Below are positions 56,491-64,000 of a stretch of DNA of 64,000 nt, piece after piece. Numbering within the stretch: the stretch's first letter is position 1; each line of letters opens with the position of its first letter. The position numbers and the translations under genes are program-made. Under the pieces are notes generated by a model. The model was not told the origin of the DNA and searched no databases. It worked only from the letters and a program-made list of their open reading frames with translations. The DNA is from Leptidea sinapis (lineage: Eukaryota > Arthropoda > Insecta > Lepidoptera > Pieridae), in assembly GCF_905404315.1 (NCBI RefSeq), contig NC_066272.1, positions 9,936,001 to 10,000,000 of the forward strand. Reading direction: 5' to 3'.

Positions 56491-57240
56491 TGAAAAAGTT
56501 CATCATAACAATATGATATTTTTCGTTCTGCTTGATTTAAGTTAGAGAAGTAGGAAAGTTATCTCCGTTATCATGCTTATCGCATGTTGGAGATACTAAA
56601 GGGCTCCAAACAACAAACTCATCTATTCCATATATTATTTTATTTTCTTACAGACTCACAAGAAAAGGTCAAATTAAACATCTTATAATTTTACTTATAA
56701 AGGTTTAAAGCAAAAACACAAAACAAAACGAAGTGTGTTTAGTCATTCGTCTCGTTCGTCATCACTTAATTAATATAATTTGATACGATTATAATTTGCA
56801 AATCTTACGCAATTAAAAAGTTCTCACCTCCATTGTTTGTCATGTTATCAACATTAATTAAGTTATCAACTTCCCTGGATCCCTGGATATAGTAATTTTT
56901 ACATTGTTTGGCATATGTGACATACTTATGAATGACAACTATTAAATTTCTCATTTTGTTGTTTTTAAATCATGTGCGGGGCCAGTCCTTATTGATTTTT
57001 AAAACATTTTTAATAGTAATAACACGCTCCTTACAACACAATAATAATTATTGTGTACATTGTAATGCGGAATCGGAGCGGTGCCTGACGTATTGGTCGG
57101 AAATTAATAAATTATACAAAATATTAAATCCGCCTAGAATATACTACAAAATCATACACATTTTTTTACTTAAATGCTTTTTAAAAGTTAATCTTTGTGT
57201 TCGAGTGTAGTTAGCTATTTGGTAAGAATTATTAATATAC

Positions 57241-57280
57241 TCCGACGTTTCGTTGTCTCTCCAGACAACGAAAGGTCGGA
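57241..57280. repeat. 18-bp stem hairpin
   Basis: TCCGACGTTTCGTTGTCT, loop CTCC, AGACAACGAAAGGTCGGA; 17 of 18 pairs match. No terminal-repeat partner nearby. Confidence 0.9.
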
Positions 57281-57675
57281 AAGGAAAATTTCCATCCTTT
57301 AAGTAGTATTTTTGTTTTATTTAATTTTGTTAAAAATATGTAATGTATGCATGGCAGATTTAACTATTAACTAGCTACTTGATAGGAAACATGTATTATA
57401 GCAGGATCCCCACCGATTGTGCAAAGTGCTTATCACATAAATGAATAATTCAAAAACAATATTTCCTATAAATATACATGCTTATAATTGTGCTTTTGTA
57501 ATATATAAATATTTTTTGTCTGTCTGTTCTTTTGTTCTGGTTAATGTCCGTAGCGGCAGGACCTATGTTGACAAGACTCTCATTCGCAGATAGTTGATGT
57601 TATAAAGAATTATATACTTTCATTTTGGAAGATGAAGTAGGGTTTCGCCGAAAAAAATATTAATTATGAAATTCT

Positions 57676-57912
57676 TCAGGTTTTCAAGGAGCTTTCTTCC
57701 ACGTACTACAAAGCTGTGGAATGAACATCCTTGTGTGGTGTTTCCGGACCGATGTGACATGGGTACCTTCAAAAAAAGCGCGTACACCTTCCTTAAAGGC
57801 GGGCAACGCTCCTGTGATTCCTCTGGTGTTGCAAGAGATTGTGGGCGGCGATGATCACTTAACAACAGGTGACCCGTACGCTCGTTTGTCCTTCTATTCC
57901 ATATAAAAAAAA
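57676..57912 (+). mobile_element. L1-type non-LTR 3' end, copy g
   Basis: FSRSFLPRTTKLWNEHPCVV frame, then the 3'UTR to TTCTATTCCATATAAAAAAA. Severely 5'-truncated. Confidence 0.85.
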
Positions 57913-58239
57913 ATCTAAGCAAAGTGTGGGTCTCAGATCGTTACATAGGTACCTACCAGTACTCTAATTTTCCTTCAATTCCTACAAAAAAAAACCATCA
58001 AAAGATACGTTGCTGTAGGTACCAATCGAACAACGTAGAAATTCTTGCGATATGAGGGAGACACAAAAAGCATTATTATTCATGAAAAACTATTTTGGTG
58101 TAAAGCCAACAGCAATAATATCTAGCCTCGGACGTTTTTAGAATAACTCTTGATTACCGTGTTGGTATCGTTCATACTTTGAAACGATTCGAAATATCTC
58201 AAGTTGAATAACAACTGTTTTCAGCATAAGTACTTCAAA

Positions 58240-58975
58240 ATGCTGTTTTTTATGAATTTGTCGATAATATTTCATAACATCAGGGCCGGATTAAAACATA
58301 ATGCCGCCTCTGGGCACCGGAAAAAAATCCGCCCCAATACTGGAATTTTACTTTAACTTATAGTTTATAAAAAGGCATAAAAGGCATTTATTTCTCAAAA
58401 TTGATTCCTTTAGAATTCTTTTTGATGTCATTTCTAATAACTACTAGATACTACTACCGCTTCGGAAACTAATGGCGCTCTGGCGCTTTGAGAGCATATA
58501 TTTTATTTTTCAAAACTAGAATACCTAATTTATTATCTACAGAAACTTTATTATATGTTTTATATTTAAAAACATAAATAAATATTTGTTTTTTTCTAAC
58601 AATTATAAATTGGCACTAAGAGTGACTCATAATTATATTACATCAATTTCTTCACAGGCAAACACGTCTGACTTTTTGAATTGCTAATGGGTCGATTAAA
58701 TCTTCGCAATCTAAACGTTGAGCAATCTTGATAAGACTTTAAGAAAAAAAATTATTTCGCTTTCAAAATTTTGTCGCCCTAAAAAATTCGCCGCCCTGGG
58801 CACTTGCCCCAACTGCCCCTAGTGTAAATCCACCGCTACATAACATCAAGAATTTGTTTCGTAAAATATGCTCCCTGTTGTTATAATTAAATTGTTTCAC
58901 AGCAGTACTGTCAAACCGTGCGTCAATAAATTCTGTTATAGAAAATATGTCCATACAAAACAAATATTAGAAATA
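58240..58975 (-). pseudogene. Coding-like fragment split by a hAT-like insertion
   Basis: With the insert 58281-58838 set aside, the minus strand reads MDIFSITEFIDARFDSTAVK, QFNYNNREHILRNKFLML. The same sequence occurs inside the Helitron-like element at 30420-30590 with mostly synonymous or conservative changes (SSAVKQFHYNN). Family unknown. Confidence 0.45.
58281..58838. mobile_element. hAT-like non-autonomous element with 8-bp duplication
   Basis: Ends CAGGGCCGGATTAAAAC and (reverse complement of right end) TAGCGGTGGATTTACAC. Flanked on both sides by CATAACAT (58273-58280, 58839-58846). 558 bp. The homologous site at about 30535-30545 has the target once and no insert. The body has no transposase frame. 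Confidence 0.85.
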
Positions 58976-59149
58976 AAAAATTGGTTGTCTGTAAGGTCGG
59001 TTTACTGACGATAGTTGAACGTGACAACGTCTTAAGAAAATACCGATGGAATGGTAGCATTTTTAAAAAGAAAATTTTAATTTCATTTGTTTAATAGATT
59101 TGTATGTATATAGAGAAGGAGGTAATTGGAAATCACAATGAAATTGATC

Positions 59150-59800
59150 AAGTTAGATTTATTTGTACGCATATATCATAGAGGTCTTACTCATAGAAGA
59201 AGAAATTAGTGACTTTTGGTTACCATGACTACAAAGCAGTTATTACGTTGTCATGCTTATAAAAAGTTGTAATTAATTTATAAAATTGTTTTCTTATATT
59301 AAATAATGGTGAATGCACTGATTTGCTCATAGTCTACTGCTGATACTCTACTCTATCTCATATAACAGCATAAATACAATTATGTCATTTTTTTTTACAG
59401 TTTAATAGTTTTTACAAGTATAAATGTGCGTTGAGCAATTGTTTTACAACTTTTAAACATGTGTACTTAATATTTAATTTCTTACAATCTGTGTTATTCT
59501 GATGTCGAACGCTGCCGAACGCTAAGGCCGATTGTGCTTCTTTGTCGCTCGTTCCGCGCTCTCGCTTGCACTTCAAGCCTTACATGGAACGCCTCAGAGC
59601 GAGGTAACGCCGCATGAGTCATGTTTTTTCGTGCGTGCAGCCGGCTCTATCGAATTATAAGACGTTGTCACGTCAAAAATAATTATAGGCCCCAAATCAA
59701 AATAAAAAAATATCCTTTCTCTCAAGTTGGGCTAAACTGCACTCCATGAAGTACTTTAAATGCGTTCATTACTTTAGGAGTTCATTGGAAACAAACATGA
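59150..59800. other. Unassigned interval with a GC-rich patch
   Basis: A CpG-richer block at 59500-59650 (CTCGTTCCGCGCTCTCGCTT) stands out; no exon with convincing splice signals was found. Confidence 0.3.
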
Positions 59801-60689
59801 CACTGGATTTATATATATTAGTAGCTGACCCGGCAAACGTTGTTTTGCCATATAAATTATTTTTACTGTTAGACCGTTTCTTGGACATTCCAACATTACT
59901 TTATTGTTCTAAAATAAACGTAGCCTAAAATTGTAAAAAATATTACCGTATTATATACATGTAGTAAAAAACAGTTATTTCAATATTACAAACAGACACT
60001 CCAATTTTATTTTTATGCATAGATACCTATAAGAAGATAAAGAAGAAGAAAATTAGTACAGTTGTGGTGGCGTGTCGTTTTAACTTTAAGAATCTGAGTG
60101 ACGATTGGATGTTGTTTTTTTTTTGTAGAGAATTTAACGGTTGTTATTTTTGAAGTGCGTTAGGTAAAAATTATCAGTTTGAATTTTTATGATGCGCGCG
60201 CACACCGTCAGCCAAATTCGACACCGACCGGCATCATAATTTGGATAGCTTGGATTATTCATTGGATTATCGTCCATTATGTTTTGAATACAAGAGTTAT
60301 TGCCAACGATTGTTTACACTGCACATTATGATATTATTTGTCTCTGTCTGTCTGTATGGTTATGCGACTCATGCGAGTGACTTTAACTAAAACATTTATA
60401 AAAATAATGAATGAAGTCTGATTTAATGAAAAGATTGTAAACGATATCTACATGGATAATTTTCACTCATCATTTATTCTAAAACACATTTTCGACAGCC
60501 TTATTGTGTTCATTAAGAATATTGTTGAAAAGCCTCCATAATCATCAGAAGTTTCGAGAATGAGCTCCAACTGAAATGATCACGATATACAAGAATTGAA
60601 CCTGAACCTTTACTCGAAAGCCTTTAACGTTATATTGTATAGGTTACAATATATACAAAGGCTGGTATCGATCGGTGTCCTGAAGGGAT

Positions 60690-60760
60690 CATGGGCAGCG
60701 GTTATCACTTATACAATCAGGTGACCTTCAAACTCGTTTGTCCCCTGCATACAATCATAA
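60690..60760 (+). mobile_element. L1-type tail fragment, copy h
   Basis: GGGCAGCGGTTATCACTTAT, ATCAGGTGACCTTCAAACTC, GTTTGTCCCCTGCAT: diverged end of the same 3'UTR. Confidence 0.45.
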
Positions 60761-60844
60761 CTGTGCAATGAACTCCTTCTGCGGTGTGTTCAAATTGAAA
60801 TCAGATGAAATTACACCTCAAGATAGCACCATAATTATTATTCC

Positions 60845-61085
60845 TCGGGTGTTGGAGCGTCGCGTGGGTGACCTCTTATCCGGTAGGCGCCAGTTCGATC
60901 CCGCCACGTTCTACGTTGTGCCGTACTCACGATTTTAGAATTCATTATGTTTTTTCGACCTTCTTTTGGTGAAAGAAAATATCACGAGCGTACATAAATA
61001 CTTGTGAGATTGTGTGTGAAGTTAGCCAAACCGCACTGGGCCTACGTGGCTTGTCCCCAGGGGCATAAACACAATAAAAATTTCG
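60845..61085 (+). mobile_element. tRNA-derived SINE, second type
   Basis: A-box-like GCGTCGCGTGGGTGACC and B box CCAGTTCGATCCC, then the body TGGTGAAAGAAAATATCACG and GTGTGTGAAGTTAGCCAAAC, CGCACTGGGCCTACGTGG, a body type common in Lepidoptera. Confidence 0.7.
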
Positions 61086-61089
61086 TCTA

Positions 61090-61990
61090 TTATTGTAAGA
61101 AGGCGGTGGTCACTGGTCGTTTTTCATAATTGTAATTTTTGTTATAAAATGAATACTCTTCGCAAAAAAATAAATGTAATCATGTGGAGTATTTATTAAG
61201 GAACATATAGATGAAATTTACCTAATTGAAAAATATTAAATATCAAGGGAATGAAATTGTTTTTTCCATAGAAATATCTCTCTAAAGATAAAGATACAGG
61301 AAACTTTGCGAGTATATTGTATCGAGTCAAGTTTAGTCAATTGTGTTTCGACTCTAAGCTTACTAACTTGAATCCTAAACTTATGATTGCCATAAAAAAA
61401 ATATTTGAAAATCTATGTTTTTTCGCCATAAAATAGATTTTTCGTACAGTCAAAGTACACGGTTTTTGGGACTCACGTCCCCTTAACACCAGATTAGCCG
61501 CGTGCTCGTTTGTCTTTTAACAACTATGCCACAAAATTGTTTCTTTCAATAAATAAATAGTATTTGGTGTCTGCCATCATTCTCTCGAAATAATAAAGCA
61601 GTAAATGTTTAGTATCAACTGTCGGCACGCCCTGCTCTATTTATAAAGTAAATAAAGTCCGCGACAATGTTAACGCGATGATAAGTCCACAGTGGTGGCG
61701 TGAACTCAATTATTGTAATGGACTGCAATTTTTTTCTAAACCAATAAAGAATCCAACTATGTTATGTTATTTTTTTTGTACTTACTTCTTTTTCAATTAG
61801 ATACATAAAACGTGTATGTCTGAATAAATCAATATGTTTTATGCACAGTTATGAAGATAATGATAAAAGTAATGAGATTTCTTCTGAGACATGAGCCTAA
61901 GATAGTAGTCGGTTTTGCCGCCCAACGAAAACCTAACTTCGTGCAGCTCAGAACTGGGACCGAACCCCGAAGCAAGTCTCGTAGTAACAC
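61090..61990. other. AT-rich interval without recognised genes
   Basis: Short frames only; nothing repeat-like could be matched within the window. Confidence 0.3.
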
Positions 61991-62079
61991 GGATTAATTC
62001 AGTCGCGGACTGTTTGTGTGCAGTTCGTTGACCATCCTGGGTCTGAGCTGTGTGCATGAAGTACATACGGTTCGGAAGA

Positions 62080-62915
62080 ACGCTGAGGAGGGCATAATAG
62101 TAAATGGTCATGCGTTGAATAACATAAGATATGCTGACGACACGATATTACGAGCGTCCAACTTCGACGATTTACAAAGTTTGTTCCAACGCGTAGACAG
62201 CATTAGTGCAAGTTACGGTCTTAACATAAATTTGAAAAAGACAAAAATCATGATTGTTAGCAAATCTCAACACCTTACAACAACTGATCTGATTGTAAGG
62301 AACCAGGTAGTCCAAAGAGTCCACTCTTACAGGTACCTTGGATGCATCGTAAACGACCTGTGTGACCACAGCGTTGAAATCAAGTGCCGGATAGAGCAGG
62401 CGCGTAACGCTTTTGTGAAGCTAAGCCATCTTCTCTGCAATTGATCGTTGAAGATATCTACCACGGTTGGCATGTTGCTATGTGTTTTCGATTCTTTTGT
62501 ACGGTGTGGAATCATAGACCTTAACCCAAAATATGAGCAACCGCTTAGAGGCCTTTGAAATGTGGGTGTACAGAAGAATTCTGAAGATATCGTGGACGAA
62601 TAGAATATCAGATGAAAGAGTTTTGCAGATAATGAACAAAAAAGTAGACATCTTGAATACTGTCAAGAAACGCAACCTGCAGGACTTGGTCACATAATGC
62701 GTAATGATAAATACGACCTGCTCCGACTCATCATGCAAGGGAAAATCCAGGGAAAGCATCCTCCCGGAAGAAGGCGTACTTCGTGGCTTAAAAATCTCCG
62801 GACATGGTTCAACCTTAGCACAGGATCTCTGTTCCGAGCTGCTGTGTCAAAAATAAAAATAGCACTAATGATAGCCGACCGGTAGGAGATGGCACCTCAA
62901 GAAGAAGAAGAACAT
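62080..62915 (+). mobile_element. RTE-like retrotransposon 3' half
   Basis: Frame EEGIIVNGHALNNIRYADDT (YADD catalytic box), SASYGLNINLKKTKIMIVSK, HSYRYLGCIVNDLCDHSVEI, EQARNAFVKLSHLLCN, stop or frameshift at 62442, then LEAFEMWVYRRILKISW, DKYDLLRLIMQGKIQGKHPP, GRRRTSWLKNLRTWF and a stop at 62885. The tail is AAGAAGAAGAAGAA. Endonuclease and N-terminal RT are absent. Confidence 0.85.
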
Positions 62916-62917
62916 AC

Positions 62918-63316
62918 GGTTCATACAGAAAACTGTTCGGTGCACTCTGTTTGCCTTGGACGTAAAGAAGTTGAGGGAGCCGGATGACATATCTCCCATC
63001 GTGCTTAAAACGTATTTCCCTGGGTTGGCCCCGGTGCTAACGCGTTTGTTCCTGCATTTATACTCAAAAGGCGTAGTCCCGAACTCATGATTGTCAACCC
63101 TTATCCATTACATACCCAGAAAAGTGACAGTTCGAATCCGGTTAACTACAAGCCTATCACTATAAGCTCCCTGCTCTCGAAAATCTGGGAGAACATCATG
63201 AGTTGCCAGCTTTGCTGGTGACATTCTGGAATATTTAGCAGAAAGATATTACAACTTGGTTGATATTGGGAAGGTCTTCGATCGTTTATGGACGAGGCGA
63301 TCCTTATTTTATTAAA
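62918..63316 (+). mobile_element. L1-type (CR1/Jockey-like) pol middle, deleted copy
   Basis: FALDVKKLREPDDISPIVLK, TYFPGLAPVLTRLFLHLYSK, GVVPNS is the region before RT motif 1; after an internal deletion it continues GDILEYLAERYYNLVDIGKV and FDRLW (motif A, catalytic Asp region). Abuts the RTE-like tail at 62915. Confidence 0.75.
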
Positions 63317-63809
63317 AAGAAGGAAAAATGAGCTACTTAATAAAATTTTAACACGAGACTGATGTTCAAATGCCTTTAATTGTAATATATGTCTGAATTT
63401 CAAAAATATACTTCCTAATTTATCGATAGCTATATTAGCTTTATAGATAATATTTTCACATCTAAAAAGGCGATTATTGCATTTTAGGTAGGCTTCGCCG
63501 TATTAGATAAATGCCTGAGATATCTTTCGAAGAAATGGATAGAAATTATAATAATTATCTTTCTAACCCCCAGTTCTTACCTATAAGTCCGCCATATTGT
63601 CGTTGCCATGGTAACGATGGCAGACGAGAGGCTGCAGCTTCGAAATCCACCGCGCAGGAATCGATTTAATCTAGATAGGGTTGACTCTTCATGGTATTGG
63701 TATAATGAAACACCCTAATTAAAACCAAAAGGGACAATAAAGTCTCATAAAATATCACAAATTCTGGTTAGTTCAGAAAATATACCTAGTTCGAAATTAC
63801 ACTTCACAT

Positions 63810-63942
63810 TTTTTTTTATGGAATAGGAGGACAAACGAGCGTACGGGTCACGTGGTGTTAAGTGATCACCGCCGCCCTCATTCTCTTGCAACACCAGAGG
63901 AATCACAAGAGCGTGGCCGGCCTTTAAGGAAGGTGTACGCGT
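63810..63942 (-). mobile_element. L1-type non-LTR 3' end, copy i
   Basis: TTTTTTTATGGAATAGGAGG, ACAAACGAGCGTACGGGTCA, AACACCAGAGGAATCACAAG; only about 130 bp, extremely truncated. Confidence 0.85.
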
Positions 63943-64000
63943 GTGTGAAGTGTATTTCTATCGGTAGTAGGAATTCTCCAAATAGGTACAATAAGGAATT

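Noticed and set aside
56828..56843. ATG ACA AAC AAT GGA G followed by GTGAGA as the true start of the unrecognised gene
   Set aside because: It cannot join exon 1 in frame because TGA/TAA precede the ATG at 55512. It could only skip to exon 2, so it is kept as a remote alternative.
1..64000. CRISPR arrays, operons, phage or plasmid features
   Set aside because: No regularly spaced repeats, ribosome binding sites or prokaryotic gene layout; introns, SINEs and non-LTR elements show nuclear insect DNA.

Overview
This window is eukaryotic nuclear DNA, most likely from a butterfly or moth (Lepidoptera). It is AT-rich, genes are split into short exons with GT-AG splice sites, and most of the sequence is interspersed repeats of kinds familiar from lepidopteran genomes: tRNA-like SINEs, non-LTR retrotransposon tails, Helitron-like elements ending in CTAG, and many small terminal-inverted-repeat elements. 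No prokaryotic, plasmid or phage features and no CRISPR array were seen.

Three host genes can be supported, all on the minus strand. (1) 35708-43294 is a complete muscle myosin alkali (essential) light chain gene, Mlc1, in six exons. The initiator ATG is alone in its exon, and the predicted protein has 165 residues with an Ala/Pro-rich C-terminal tail. (2) 45492-55512 is an eight-exon gene for a protein of about 405-411 residues that I do not recognise. Its introns carry several retrotransposons and DNA elements. (3) 30952-31038 is the first coding exon of a further gene (protein begins MAEVKEPLVM), with a likely 5'UTR exon upstream at about 31414-31500. Its later exons were not found and may lie beyond the left edge. 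One intact tRNA gene, tRNA-Glu(TTC), lies at 27900-27971 on the minus strand.

Layout: 1-30 kb is an accessory, repeat-dominated region with no complete protein gene. It holds Helitron-like elements, SINEs, decayed non-LTR reverse transcriptases (20.76-21.9 kb, 25.06-25.64 kb, 10.24-10.64 kb), MITEs and the tRNA gene. 30-32 kb holds a nested Helitron-like pair and the first exon of gene 3. 33-43.5 kb is Mlc1 and its flanks. 43.9-45 kb is a SINE plus an R1-like retrotransposon tail. 45.5-55.5 kb is the unrecognised gene. 56-64 kb is again retrotransposon debris, including a hAT-like insertion with a precise target-site duplication and an empty-site paralogue elsewhere in the window.

I found no coherent new multi-gene system. 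The most useful leads are the unrecognised gene, a possible alternative last exon of Mlc1, the Helitron-like family with a consistent A|TC...CTAG|T boundary, the CGGCCG-ended MITE family with three-base duplications, and a coding-like fragment shared by a Helitron-like element and a second locus.
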